A DNA stretch of 64,000 nucleotides from Fredinandcohnia onubensis (GCF_002734215.1 NZ_NSEB01000015.1:162495-226494); one strand, 5' to 3'; numbered from the stretch's first letter, positions 53,021 through 62,810 are shown. The notes: generated by a model not told the origin, from the sequence alone. Numbers and translations are program-made.

Positions 53021-54389
53021 TTGTCTGTAAATTACAGAGTACGACCAACTGGAATGATTGCATATACTGCAGGTCGTGTTGGGCAATATGATATATGGCT
53101 TTTTCATGTTCAAAGTGGAAATAGGGTGCAGCTTACAAACGGATTAGCCGATTCCTTTTCTAAGCCTATTTGGTCAGGTGATAATCGAAAAATTGCATTT
53201 GTAGGGAAAAATCGAATTGTGTATGTGATTGATCTTTCAACTGGCAGAATCGCGGCTATTGACCAAATCGGTCCTAATGAGGACATTACACTTGATTGGG
53301 CTCCCAATCATCGGATGCTAGCCTATACAACGCGAAACCACATTATGATGTATGATATTTTGACTTATCGAGCAACAAGTATTTCAGAACCTGGTGCTTC
53401 AGATGCCCAGTGGTTTCCAAGCGGGCGAGAGCTATTGTTTCAAGGAGTTGACTCTTCAGGTAATCAGCAATTATTCCGTATTGAGACAAATGGATCTAAG
53501 AGGAGACAAATTACAAATAATACAGAAGGGCCATTAAATGAGGTTTCCCTTTCACCTGACGGAACATTTGTCCTTTATACAACACCAGGAGCTAGTATTT
53601 CACTTATCCGTACAGTGGATGTGACATCAGGTGAGGTGTACGAAATTCAAGGTGGAGAACAAGCAAAAAATTATGATCCAACATGGTCCCCGGACTCTCA
53701 GATGATCGCATTTAGTGCGACTGCTTATAGCGAAGGAACAGGATATTATAATCAAATTCGTATAGTAGGAAAACGTGGTGACAATGAACGAATTCTTACA
53801 ACATCTTCTTGCTTTGCAACACCTGTTACATGGTCTCAAGATTCCCAGTCAATTGCCTATTTATCAGGTTGCTCAGAACAAGAATTTGCAACTGAAATGT
53901 GGTTGATCGCAATACAAAATCCGAATCCTATCATCCTGACTAAGGAACCTCAAATTGCTAAGCTGGTCTTCAGGGAATGTTCGTCCTACTAAAGGGGTAT
54001 ATACAAATAAAACGTATAGAGTTCGGTTTCAATATCCATCACACTGGCAGCAGGTAGATACGGAGAGATATGAAGGAGTGGATGGTTTCTTTCAAATTTC
54101 AGCAATTGGTGGTGGGGATGATATTCATGAAGTGTGTAGGGGGGAAGCCTTTCACAAATTGATGCCATATGGCTCATCACCTCGTATTTTCCAGACGAGA
54201 ATTCGTGGACAAGAGGCTTGTCTGATCTATCCATCTTCAGACCAACCGCCTGAAATGAACCGTCAGGCAGCTGCTATAGTCAGATATCCTACCCCAGTTC
54301 AAATTGAAGGTTCAACCTACAATTATTTCATTTTATGGGCGGATGATGCCCATCTGAATTCGATTGCAAGAACCATTTCGTTTATATAA
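53021..54389 (+). pseudogene. TolB-like beta-propeller protein gene, frameshifted
   Basis: Two overlapping frames together encode one family protein. The first (53021-53992, TTG start with AGGAGG upstream) has WD40/PD40-type repeats such as QLTNGLADSFSKPIWS, QWFPSGRELLFQG and DPTWSPDSQMIAFSA, and ends in an aberrant tail, VFRECSSY. The second (53955-54389) holds the expected C-terminal domain (YRVRFQYPSHWQQVD, DGFFQISAI, NYFILWADD). The junction reads ATTGCTAAGCTGG. Restoring one more copy of the 5-bp unit, to GCTAAGCTAAGC, gives IAKLSWSSG, the expected propeller motif, and a 457-residue protein. Intact relatives, as I recall them, are about 440 residues. A sequencing error is the main alternative. 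Confidence 0.8.
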
Positions 54390-54393
54390 AAGA

Positions 54394-54421
54394 GAGTTGC
54401 AACCAATTGGTTGCAACTCCT
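54394..54421. terminator. Bidirectional terminator
   Basis: GAGTTGCAACC and GGTTGCAACTC form a perfect palindrome around AATT, flanked by T-runs on the plus strand and A-rich sequence on the left. Confidence 0.87.
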
Positions 54422-54422
54422 T

Positions 54423-54599
54423 TTACAATTCGCGCAATTTTCTAGATAGGGTGCTAATCTCATCCTCAATTTCTGCGATTTGACGTTCCAGTGGTGAGAT
54501 GTTGCCATTCACAGAATCTAACTTTTCTAAATCATTTTGAAGGCGTACATAGTCTAATTTTAGTTCCCGAATTTTGTATTCAAGTTCTTTCTTATCCAT
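54423..54599 (-). CDS. Short coiled-coil protein, SE1832 type
   Basis: 58 residues starting MDKKELEYKIRELKLDYVR and ending SRKLREL. Almost entirely charged heptads, with two coiled-coil helices separated near NGNIS. From memory this fits the small SE1832-like proteins found in bacilli, of unknown function. The ATG has GGGGAC about six bases upstream. Its stop abuts the palindromic terminator, which supports it as a real gene. Confidence 0.75.
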   Translation of the reverse strand: MDKKELEYKIRELKLDYVRLQNDLEKLDSVNGNISPLERQIAEIEDEISTLSRKLREL

Positions 54600-54656
54600 T
54601 ATTTGTCCCCATTTCTCATGTTTTTTTCATTATAACATTGAGAATGAGGATTTGCT

Positions 54657-55910
54657 TTACTTAACCTCACTAGGTGCTGGAACTCGTGTTAATACGATAA
54701 AACCAATGATAAAGAGGATAACTAAGCTGAATACACCCATATTGGAATGACCTGTCATTTGAGCGGTTACTCCGACTAGTAACGGACCCATAATAGATGC
54801 GAACTTTCCAAAAATATTATAGAATCCAAAAAACTCATTTGCCTTTTGTTTAGGGACAAGCTTTGCAAAATAAGAACGGCTTAATGCCTGGATTCCTCCC
54901 TGAGAAGTGGCAACAAGCATGGCGAGGATCCAGAAATCAAGAGTTGTTTTTAAGAAAAAGGCATACACACAGACAATGATATAAACGAAAATGCCGACAT
55001 ACAACATCTTTTTACCTGTGAATTTTTGTGCCAATCGACCATAAAGGACCGCGAATGGTGCAGCCACAACCTGTGTCACAAATAACACAATTAATAAATT
55101 TGTAGCACTGATTCCTAGGTCTGTTCCATATGCTGTTGACATGGAAATAACTGTACCAACCCCGTCGATATAAAAGAAGTAAGCAACTAAGAACAAAAAC
55201 ACAGCTCGGTATTTTTTGATTTCCTTAAAGGTTGTTCCAAGTCGTTTGAAACTACTGGCGATTGGATTAGGTTCTCGTTCAATATAGTAGCGTTGATGAA
55301 CATTTTTAAATAATGGGATGGAAAAAAGGCCCCACCAAATGGCTGTAATGATAAATGCTATTTTGCTAGCAACCGTTGCTGAAATCGGTAAAATTTCTTT
55401 TTGTGCAAGTAGGATAATGGCGATTGCAAGTAAAAACGGAATGGTACTACCAATATAGCCTAACCCATATCCACGTGCAGAAACACGGTCCATTTTATCT
55501 TCAGTTGTGACGTCAACGAGAAAGGCATCATAGAAAACATTGGCCCCTGTTGAACCTAATGCAGCAAACGTATAAACGATTAATAAGAGCAACCAATTAT
55601 CACTTGGTACAAAAGCTAATAAGGCCGTTGCCGAAACGCCTAATGCAAAGAAGAAAGTGAAAAATTTCTTTTTGTAGCCTTGATAATCTGCGATTGTTCC
55701 TAAAATGGGTCCAATCATCGCTAAGATAAAGGTAAAAATGGCGATTGTATAGCCAAGATATGCTGTCGAATCTGCAGCATTCACACCAGCATTTGTGGCA
55801 GCAGCTTTGTAAAAAATCGGAAAAACAGCCGTTGTAATAATAATTGAATAAGCTGAATTAGCCCAATCATAATACATCCAACTCGATTCCTCTTTCGTAA
55901 ACGATCTCAT
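54657..55910 (-). CDS. MFS transporter, UMF1 family
   Basis: 417 residues with about twelve hydrophobic segments. The N-terminus WMYYDWANSAYSIIITTAVFPIFY near 11-34 (in parts) and GYGLGYIGSTIPFLLA near 147-162 identify the UMF1 group, the bacterial relatives of the Atg22 vacuolar effluxer. ISRSYFAKLVPKQKANEFFGFYN near 345-365 also fits. The substrate is unknown, possibly amino acids by analogy. ATG start with GGGGG upstream. Confidence 0.87.
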   Translation of the reverse strand: MRSFTKEESSWMYYDWANSAYSIIITTAVFPIFYKAAATNAGVNAADSTAYLGYTIAIFTFILAMIGPILGTIADYQGYKKKFFTFFFALGVSATALLAFVPSDNWLLLLIVYTFAALGSTGANVFYDAFLVDVTTEDKMDRVSARGYGLGYIGSTIPFLLAIAIILLAQKEILPISATVASKIAFIITAIWWGLFSIPLFKNVHQRYYIEREPNPIASSFKRLGTTFKEIKKYRAVFLFLVAYFFYIDGVGTVISMSTAYGTDLGISATNLLIVLFVTQVVAAPFAVLYGRLAQKFTGKKMLYVGIFVYIIVCVYAFFLKTTLDFWILAMLVATSQGGIQALSRSYFAKLVPKQKANEFFGFYNIFGKFASIMGPLLVGVTAQMTGHSNMGVFSLVILFIIGFIVLTRVPAPSEVK

Positions 55911-55944
55911 CCCATAACCCCCTTTTTAATTTTGTGAAACCAGA

Positions 55945-56028
55945 GGGACGGTTCTTGTGGTCCCCACTTAAAGTGTCAGTCTCTCAAGTCACCTTTAAAC
56001 AATTTTAAGGAACCAGGAGAACCGTCCC
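55945..56028. repeat. Inverted-repeat intergenic element
   Basis: GGGACGGTTCTTGTGGT (55945-55961) and ACCAGGAGAACCGTCCC (56012-56028) are inverted copies with two mismatches, about 50 bp apart. The text GGGACGGTTCT is, from memory, common in Bacillus intergenic regions. A further CATGGTCAC repeat follows up to the downstream gene's stop codon. It fills the gap between two same-direction genes. Confidence 0.6.
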
Positions 56029-56043
56029 CATGGTCACCCATGG

Positions 56044-57360
56044 TCAACCCCCATGGTCCGCTAGTAGTTCCTCAATCGCATGACCGTCTGTTTTTCCTAA
56101 ATCTAGGCCTAATAGTCTGGCAAATGTTGGCCCTTCATCTACTAGATGCATAGCAGGTATTTCAATGTTTGGGCGAATTCCTTTTCCGGAGGCGATGAGA
56201 ACGGTTGTGTAGTTCTCCTTTTCGGGTGAGTAGCCATGGCTTGCGAAGGTATAGCGTTTTTCACGTACATCCTCAGCTTGAATTTCATCGATATACTCAC
56301 CATCTAGCTGCTCCTTGAAATAGTAGCCAAGCCGTGCTTCGATCATGAACGCAGCATTGTCATCTGCCCCTTTTTCCTTCGCTTCACTACTTGAAAGAAT
56401 TCGTTCGATTCCGTTGTCCGCATGTTCAATTAGCTCTGTTAAAAGGGTTCTAACCTGTTCTTTTGTTTTTGTATCGTTTTTCTCTTTAAGATAAATATAT
56501 GCAGAGCCATCACAGCTTTTGCAGTATGCCTTCCAATCTATTACTTTACCATCCGTATTTACGGTAATAAGACCTGCCTTCCTGAATAAAACATTCAGCT
56601 TAACCGCCCTGGATTCATCCAATGCACTATGGTCACCTAATGCAATGATTGTAGTTTTTTCATAGGTTCCACTTTCTTTTAGTGCATTCATGATCCTACC
56701 CAGTCTTTCGTCATGGCGACGAAGGGCTGCCATTGCTTCATCAGATGAAAATCCATGATAATGGCGTTGTGAATCCAAGTCGACAAAATGGACAAGCATG
56801 AGATTAGGTTTTCTCGTTTTAATGGTTTCAACGGTTGACTCCAGTACGAAATCATCGAGCTCAGGCTGACTAAGCCCTTTACGAAGATGTCCAAACTTCC
56901 GATTCATGTCCAATTGATATAGCGGACTGCCATTAAATAAAGAAACAAAGATTTGATTATGCCATGGTCGATTTGCAAAAATCTCTGGCATATTGTAATC
57001 GATTTTTGCCTTTGCAGTAACGGGCCATAAAAGGGCAGCAGTCTTCATCCCAGCCTTTTTAGCTTCATCGTAAAGGGTCGTTCCTTTTACATGTTGTCTG
57101 TGCCAATACCAATCTGGAGATAGGCGACCGGGCTGAAGAAATGTATTATTCACGATTCCATGATTTTTTGGATATCTCCCAGTCACTATCGTTGCATGGC
57201 ATGGATAGGTTACAGAAGGATAGATGGTTTCAACATTCCTGCAAAACGATGCGTGCTCTAGTAGTTTCTTAAAATTGGGAAGCTCTTTAATAATTGGAAA
57301 ATCAAGTGATGATAAGCAGTCAAATGAGATGACCAGTAAATAATCTGTGAGTCTTGACAT
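56044..57360 (-). CDS. Alkaline-phosphatase-superfamily phosphodiesterase
   Basis: 438 residues. It resembles nucleotide pyrophosphatase/phosphodiesterase (NPP)-type enzymes. A metal Asp lies in ISFDCLSS near 13, the nucleophile Thr in YPSVTYPCHATIVTGRYP near 52-69, later ligands in VHFVDLDSQRHYHGF near 196-210 and in ALGDHSALDESR near 243-254, and the last His in ASHGYSPEKENY near 365. No signal peptide is seen, so it may be cytoplasmic. The start is ATG 57360 with GGAGGG five bases upstream; the frame is open to 57420. The substrate is unknown. Confidence 0.85.
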   Translation of the reverse strand: MSRLTDYLLVISFDCLSSLDFPIIKELPNFKKLLEHASFCRNVETIYPSVTYPCHATIVTGRYPKNHGIVNNTFLQPGRLSPDWYWHRQHVKGTTLYDEAKKAGMKTAALLWPVTAKAKIDYNMPEIFANRPWHNQIFVSLFNGSPLYQLDMNRKFGHLRKGLSQPELDDFVLESTVETIKTRKPNLMLVHFVDLDSQRHYHGFSSDEAMAALRRHDERLGRIMNALKESGTYEKTTIIALGDHSALDESRAVKLNVLFRKAGLITVNTDGKVIDWKAYCKSCDGSAYIYLKEKNDTKTKEQVRTLLTELIEHADNGIERILSSSEAKEKGADDNAAFMIEARLGYYFKEQLDGEYIDEIQAEDVREKRYTFASHGYSPEKENYTTVLIASGKGIRPNIEIPAMHLVDEGPTFARLLGLDLGKTDGHAIEELLADHGG

Positions 57361-57526
57361 ATGGCCCTCCATCCTACGAAAGTCTTGTAATCTACTTACA
57401 ATATAACAGAAAATTGGCAATTAAAATATGAAAACAATGTAAAGGCAAAGTAAAAAAGTATTCATTTCAATGTGAGATGGAATATAATTATGGTTATGTG
57501 CTCGATTTTGTTGAAGGAGAAAAATC

Positions 57527-58891
57527 ATGTACGAAACAAACACCATTCGAGAAAAAATAAAATTGATTTTTATCATGTTGATTCCCATTTTAATCACACA
57601 GTTAAGTATGTTTTCAATGGTATTTTTTAATACAATTATGACTGGTAGATTTAATTCCTCTGATTTGGCCGGGGTTGCGATTGGATCATCCATATGGAAT
57701 CCGATTTTTACAGGGATAAGTGCCATTTTGCTTGCAGTCTCACCTATTGCTGCGCAAAAATTTGGTGAAAAGAAAAGTAATGAAGTATCGACAGTTGTTT
57801 CAAGTGGAATCTATTTAAGCTTCATTATTGGCTTTGTGGTAATTTTAGCAGGGGTTCTCTTTTTAAATCCGTTGTTATCAATGATGAATTTGCAAGATAG
57901 TGTTCATCAGACAGCACATGACTACTTAGTTGGGTTGAGCTTTGGAATCATTCCCTTGTTCATCTTTAATGTACTGCGGTCATTTATCTATGCATTAGGG
58001 ATTACAAGAGTCGTTATGTTTGTTTTATTGGTATCTGTACCTATTAATCTATTCTTAAACTATGTGTTAATCTTTGGTGCTTGGGGCTTTCCGGCACTTG
58101 GTGGTGGGGGAGCTGGTTTAGCGACTTCCATTACGTATTGGGTGATTGTTGGGATAACAGCTTTTATCGTCATTACGAAGGAACCATTTTCTTCCTATAA
58201 AGTATTTGTGGGACTTAGAGGTTTTACATTTAAAGAAAGTAAGGAAATTTTAAAAATTGGTATCCCGATGGGGTTATCCACTTTTTTTGAAACAAGTATG
58301 TTTGCCGTTGTAACGATATTAATTAGTAAATTTTCAGTTACAACCGTTGCAGCCTATCAATCCGCACTGAATATTGTTTCGTTCCTCTATATGATTCCGG
58401 TGAGCATTTCAATGGCGTTAACCGTTCTAGTTGGATTTGAGGTAGGGGCAAAGCGATTTAAAGATGCGAAAATTTATAGTTGGCTAGGGGTCGCTCTTTC
58501 GATGATCATTGCGCTAATAACTGGGCTATTTGTAATTGTCTTCCGCTTTGAAGTGGCGGGACTTTATTCAACAGAAACAGCGGTCATCACGTTAACGGCA
58601 CAATTCTTAATTTACGCTTTATTCTTCCAAGTATCCGATGCTATTCAAGCAACAGCGCAGGCTGCGCTAAGGGGATACAAGGATGTTAATATTGCATTCG
58701 TAATGACTTTGGTAGCCTATTGGCTCGTCTGCTTACCTGCTGGCTGGGGGCTTGCTCACTTCACGGATTTAGGAGCTGCCGGTTACTGGCTTGGCTTGAC
58801 ATTTGGCTTACTTGCAGCGGGTGTCGGGTTATCAGCTAGACTCATTCACATCCAACGTACTCGCTTTGTGGAGGAAAAGATGGTTAGTTAG
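57527..58891 (+). CDS. MATE-family efflux transporter
   Basis: 454 residues, twelve hydrophobic helices in two MatE halves. The N-terminus LIPILITQLSMFSMVFFNTIMTGRFN near 19-44 (in parts) and the second-half start ILKIGIPMGLSTFFETSMFAVV near 237-258 are characteristic. It exports organic cations or drugs by sodium or proton antiport. The ATG has AAGGAG upstream. It is divergent from the phosphodiesterase gene and has its own terminator. Confidence 0.92.
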   Translation: MYETNTIREKIKLIFIMLIPILITQLSMFSMVFFNTIMTGRFNSSDLAGVAIGSSIWNPIFTGISAILLAVSPIAAQKFGEKKSNEVSTVVSSGIYLSFIIGFVVILAGVLFLNPLLSMMNLQDSVHQTAHDYLVGLSFGIIPLFIFNVLRSFIYALGITRVVMFVLLVSVPINLFLNYVLIFGAWGFPALGGGGAGLATSITYWVIVGITAFIVITKEPFSSYKVFVGLRGFTFKESKEILKIGIPMGLSTFFETSMFAVVTILISKFSVTTVAAYQSALNIVSFLYMIPVSISMALTVLVGFEVGAKRFKDAKIYSWLGVALSMIIALITGLFVIVFRFEVAGLYSTETAVITLTAQFLIYALFFQVSDAIQATAQAALRGYKDVNIAFVMTLVAYWLVCLPAGWGLAHFTDLGAAGYWLGLTFGLLAAGVGLSARLIHIQRTRFVEEKMVS

Positions 58892-58898
58892 AACTAAA

Positions 58899-58927
58899 AG
58901 GAAGGGGGCTCCCCCTTCCTTTTTTTC
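58899..58927 (+). terminator. Terminator of the MATE gene
   Basis: AGGAAGGGGG (58899-58908) pairs perfectly with CCCCCTTCCT (58911-58920), followed by seven T. Confidence 0.93.
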
Positions 58928-59031
58928 ATACCTGCACTCTATACCAAAACTTTACAAATTCTTAACTCTGGCTAAATTAAATAATCGCAATTTTTCGATA
59001 AGATGAAGTAAAAGGCTAATGGAGGGGTTAG

Positions 59032-60357
59032 ATGAAGATTACGATTGCAGGTGCAGGGTATGTGGGGCTAGTTACAAGTGTTTGTTTAGCAGAACTTGGG
59101 CATGAAGTCATTTGCATAGATATCCAAGTTGACAAAATAGCAAAGCTGCAAGAAGGGTATTCTCCCATCTATGAACCAGAGTTAGAGCCACTTCTACAGA
59201 AAAACCTGATAGAAGGGAGGCTGTATTTTACGACAAATCCACGCTACGCCTACACCCAGGCTGATCTTATTTTTATCGCAGTAGGTACTCCACAAAATGA
59301 AGATGGTACTGCAAACCTTACTTTTGTCTATGATGTTATCGAAACAATCGCAGTTCATGTTGAGAAAGATGTAATCATATGCACAAAAAGCACCGTTCCT
59401 GTGGGAACAAATGAAAAAATGAAACGAATCATTGATTCTAAAAAGCTTCCAACTCTTAAGGTGGAGATCGTTTCGAATCCAGAATTCCTTCGTGAAGGAT
59501 CCGCAGTTTTTGATTTTTTCTATGGAGATCGAATTGTAATTGGAGCAGATAACGATGAGGTTGCAACAGTACTCGAAAGAATCTATCTCCCTTTAAAAAT
59601 TCCAATCGTTAAAACAGATATAAACAGTGCAGAAATGATTAAATATGCCTCAAATGCCTTTCTTGCAACAAAAATAAGCTTTATAAATGAGATTGCTAGA
59701 ATGTGTGAAAAGGTAGGAGCAAATATCGATGATGTAACGTACGGAATCGGGAAGGATCAACGGATTGGACCTTATTTCTTAAAAGCGGGGCTTGGCTATG
59801 GAGGTTCCTGTTTTCCAAAAGATACAAGAGCATTGATGCATACATCAGGAAGTTTGGGACATCATTTTGAATTACTTGAAGCCGTTATTGGAGTTAACAA
59901 CCGTCAAAAGTCATTTCCTGTTGTGAAGGCAAAAGAGATTTTGAAATCTGTAAAGGGAAGCAGGGTTGCCGTATTAGGTCTTTCTTTCAAACCAGATACA
60001 GATGACATTCGAGAAGCGGCTTCAATCACAATTATTAAAGAATTACTGATGAATGGCGCTAGTGTCATGGCATATGATCCTGTCGCAATTAAAAATGCGA
60101 TAGAAGTGTTTGGAAATGCCATTGATTATACGGATGACATTTCAAGTGCGATTCAAGGGGCCGACCTAGCGATCATTGCAACAGAATGGGAGCAAATTAA
60201 ACAATATCCCTTACACCTATACAGCTTATATATGAATGAACCGAAAGTGATCGACGGAAGAAATTGCTACTCACTAGAAGAGGTACAGAAATATCCACTG
60301 TTATATGTCTCGATTGGCAGACCCAAAGTGGTCAATAATTTAACAAAAAGGCTGTAA
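59032..60357 (+). CDS. ugd: UDP-glucose 6-dehydrogenase
   Basis: 441 residues. The NAD motif GAGYVGLVTSVCLAE lies near 6-20, followed by STVPVGTN near 120-127, the NPEFLREGSAV region near 150, the catalytic Cys in GYGGSCFPKDTRAL near 254-267 and GLSFKPDTDDIREAAS near 315-330. It oxidises UDP-glucose to UDP-glucuronate. It is the first gene of a three-gene operon with a PAP2 phosphatase and a glycosyltransferase, and so probably supplies UDP-glucuronate for a glycolipid or envelope polymer. GGAGGGG lies before the ATG. Confidence 0.94.
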   Translation: MKITIAGAGYVGLVTSVCLAELGHEVICIDIQVDKIAKLQEGYSPIYEPELEPLLQKNLIEGRLYFTTNPRYAYTQADLIFIAVGTPQNEDGTANLTFVYDVIETIAVHVEKDVIICTKSTVPVGTNEKMKRIIDSKKLPTLKVEIVSNPEFLREGSAVFDFFYGDRIVIGADNDEVATVLERIYLPLKIPIVKTDINSAEMIKYASNAFLATKISFINEIARMCEKVGANIDDVTYGIGKDQRIGPYFLKAGLGYGGSCFPKDTRALMHTSGSLGHHFELLEAVIGVNNRQKSFPVVKAKEILKSVKGSRVAVLGLSFKPDTDDIREAASITIIKELLMNGASVMAYDPVAIKNAIEVFGNAIDYTDDISSAIQGADLAIIATEWEQIKQYPLHLYSLYMNEPKVIDGRNCYSLEEVQKYPLLYVSIGRPKVVNNLTKRL

Positions 60358-60378
60358 AACTAAGGGGAGATTTGAATC

Positions 60379-60936
60379 ATGAAGCTTTTTCTTTCTATCT
60401 ATAATGCTGATTGCCGAATTTTTCAAAAGGTAAACCAACATTATGATAAAAAACTGCTCCATTTTTTCTTTACTAGAATCACATTTTTAGGCGGTGCTAC
60501 TTTTACAATAGTTACTTGTCTTGCATTGGCCTTTTTAACAACAAATCAATCAAGGTTAACGGCGATGGCTAGTGCACTTTCCCTTGCCATTAGTCATATA
60601 CCTGTTCAAGCCATTAAGAAACTGTACCCTAGGAAAAGACCCTATTTAATCTTGGAAAAATCAAAGTTTCCTATAAAAGCATTAAAAGATCACTCTTTTC
60701 CTTCTGGACATACAACGGCCATTTTTTCAGTTATTATTCCATTTATTTTATATATGCCAACCCTTTCAATCATCCTTCTTCCAATCGGAATCTGTGTTGG
60801 GATGTCGAGAATCTTCCTAGGGTTACATTATCCTTCTGACGTAATGGTCGGTGGAATTCTAGGAACCACAGCTGGGATTATTAGCTTTTCTTTCGTTAAT
60901 CAATTAATGGAATCTACCTTAAGGGGGATCTTATGA
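60379..60936 (+). CDS. PAP2-family membrane phosphatase
   Basis: 185 residues with five or six hydrophobic segments. The three acid-phosphatase motifs are KxxxxxxRP (KKLYPRKRPY near 75-84), PSGH (DHSFPSGHTTAIFS near 108-121) and SRxxxxxHYPSD (SRIFLGLHYPSDV near 143-155). All catalytic residues are present. It may dephosphorylate phosphatidate, phosphatidylglycerol phosphate or undecaprenyl diphosphate. It starts 21 bp after ugd and overlaps the glycosyltransferase start (ATGA). Confidence 0.9.
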   Translation: MKLFLSIYNADCRIFQKVNQHYDKKLLHFFFTRITFLGGATFTIVTCLALAFLTTNQSRLTAMASALSLAISHIPVQAIKKLYPRKRPYLILEKSKFPIKALKDHSFPSGHTTAIFSVIIPFILYMPTLSIILLPIGICVGMSRIFLGLHYPSDVMVGGILGTTAGIISFSFVNQLMESTLRGIL

Positions 60937-62075
60937 AAATAGCGATATTTACAGATACTTATTATCCAGAGGTGAATGGTGTTGCTCGTACATTAAAAAG
61001 GTTCACTGATTACTTAAATGAACAAGAAATTGAAGTTAAGGTATTTGCTCCAATGTCTGACTCAAAGGAATATGTATCTAGCCATATCCACCGATTTAAA
61101 AGCTTATCCTTTTTCTTGTATCCAGAGTGCAGACTTGCATTTCCAAATATGCACAAAATTCGTGCGGAGTTAGAACGATTTTCACCCGATATCATACATG
61201 TCGCGACTCCTTTCAATATTGGATGGTGTGGAAGCTATTATGCAAAGAAGTTAAATATTCCGCTTGTAGGCTCCTATCATACAGATTTTGATTATTATCT
61301 ACAGTATTATGATTTGCAATTTTTATCTAATCCGTTATGGTCTTATATGAAATGGTTTCATCGGCCATTTCAAAAGCTGTATGTTCCATCACTTGTGACA
61401 AAAAATCAGCTTGAAGACAAAGGATTTTCAGATATAGAAATATGGACTCATGGGGTTGATTGCGAATTATTCAATCCTTACTATAATAAGAACATTGTTC
61501 GAGAAAGATATCAGGTCTCCAAAAAGTTTATGTTAACTTATGTGGGGCGATTAGCGCCGGAAAAAAATATAGATTTGTTAGTTGAAATGGCTAAGTCTTT
61601 ACCGGAAGAGTGGAGTGAACAGATCCAATGGGTTATTGTTGGTGATGGACCTTCGCGCAGAAAAATGGAGGATGTAGCACCATCAAATATGAGTTTTACA
61701 GGCTTTTTAAAGGGGGAGGAATTGGCTGAGGTGTATGCGGCATCGGATTTGTTTATCTTCCCGTCTTCTTCTGAAACCTTTGGAAATGTCGTACTTGAAG
61801 CACTGGCAAGTGGTACACCAGTTGTTGGGGTGAATGCAGGAGGCGTTAGGAATATTGTTCAAGAAGGAATTACAGGTTATTTGTGTGAACCTGGTCAATC
61901 AGCTGAAATGATGAATACCATTCAACAACTGTTAGAAAATGATGGGGTTCGAAATCGAATGGGCTTGGAAGGAAGAAAATATGCACTATCTCAAAAATGG
62001 GATGCGATTTTTAAGAATCTGCTTTATAGCTATTCAACCGTATTAAAAGAACCAAACAAACAGAAGTATGCCTAA
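60933..62075 (+). CDS. GT4-family glycosyltransferase
   Basis: 380 residues, GT-B fold. The N-terminal acceptor domain begins with IFTDTYYPEVNGVARTL, and the C-terminal sugar-nucleotide domain has YVGRLAPEKNIDLLVEMAK near 203 and the ExxE-type motif SSSETFGNVVLEALASGTPVV near 276-296. The pattern resembles bacterial diacylglycerol-glycolipid glycosyl- and mannosyltransferases. Its coupling to ugd and a lipid phosphatase suggests a glucuronic-acid-containing glycolipid, which is inference. No membrane helix. It is followed by a terminator. Confidence 0.9.
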   Translation: MKIAIFTDTYYPEVNGVARTLKRFTDYLNEQEIEVKVFAPMSDSKEYVSSHIHRFKSLSFFLYPECRLAFPNMHKIRAELERFSPDIIHVATPFNIGWCGSYYAKKLNIPLVGSYHTDFDYYLQYYDLQFLSNPLWSYMKWFHRPFQKLYVPSLVTKNQLEDKGFSDIEIWTHGVDCELFNPYYNKNIVRERYQVSKKFMLTYVGRLAPEKNIDLLVEMAKSLPEEWSEQIQWVIVGDGPSRRKMEDVAPSNMSFTGFLKGEELAEVYAASDLFIFPSSSETFGNVVLEALASGTPVVGVNAGGVRNIVQEGITGYLCEPGQSAEMMNTIQQLLENDGVRNRMGLEGRKYALSQKWDAIFKNLLYSYSTVLKEPNKQKYA

Positions 62076-62078
62076 AAA

Positions 62079-62104
62079 AAGGAAGGGAGAGCCCTTCCTT
62101 TTCT
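62079..62104. terminator. Bidirectional terminator
   Basis: AAGGAAGGG (62079-62087) pairs with CCCTTCCTT (62092-62100), with A-run and T-run flanks. It lies between the converging glycosyltransferase and 62112 genes. Confidence 0.88.
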
Positions 62105-62111
62105 TGTGGAC

Positions 62112-62810
62112 TTATTCTCCGATAAAGTTAACAAACTCGCTCCCCGTTATTTCGAGGTTTTTCGGAACTCTGATTAAAAGAAAATCATAATTCAGTGGTT
62201 TATCATCGTTGAACCTATTATCAAATTCATCCATAATGCCGCCACCTTTAAATTGTGAGATTACAAAATCATTATGAAAGCTATTTAGTTTAATCGAATA
62301 ATCCATTGGAGAAATGACTAGCAAATGGTTATTTTCGATCGAAACAGTGGGCGATGGGATTTCTTCATAAAAATCGTAACCGTTGAAATTTGTATTTGCT
62401 ACATAATAGATGACTTCAATGATGTTATCGTCATTTTCGTTACGGTCAAAAACGGTCTGCATGTTCAGATTATCCAATGGTTTAATATTAAGTTCGTCAT
62501 GATCGAATGGAATTTCCCATTTTTCTTTTTCTTTTATGGTTTCAAAATTTTCAATTCTCCCTTGGTGAATCGCTTGATTTATTTGTTCATAAGTCAAATC
62601 CTGAGTACTATTTTCAGATTTTTCAAAGCTGGATGTAGGGATACAATAATAAACAATCACAGACGCTGTTAACATGATTAAATATGTTCCTAGTAAAATT
62701 TTGGTACTCTTTACACCTTTGAATTTTTTACCGAAAAATACAGATATTAAAATAGTCGCAAGGATAAATAAAATAATGATAGGAAGTATCAATGTACCGA
62801 TTGCTGACAT
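62112..62810 (-). CDS. Membrane-anchored protein of unknown function
   Basis: 232 residues. Two hydrophobic helices at the N-terminus (about 5-27 and 38-56) are followed by a hydrophilic, mainly beta, extracytoplasmic or cytoplasmic domain, which ends FLLIRVPKNLEITGSEFVNFIGE. Not recognised. Its ATG overlaps the stop of the upstream permease gene (TAATG), so the two are translationally coupled, and it is probably an accessory of that ABC system. Confidence 0.75.
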   Translation of the reverse strand: MSAIGTLILPIIILFILATILISVFFGKKFKGVKSTKILLGTYLIMLTASVIVYYCIPTSSFEKSENSTQDLTYEQINQAIHQGRIENFETIKEKEKWEIPFDHDELNIKPLDNLNMQTVFDRNENDDNIIEVIYYVANTNFNGYDFYEEIPSPTVSIENNHLLVISPMDYSIKLNSFHNDFVISQFKGGGIMDEFDNRFNDDKPLNYDFLLIRVPKNLEITGSEFVNFIGE

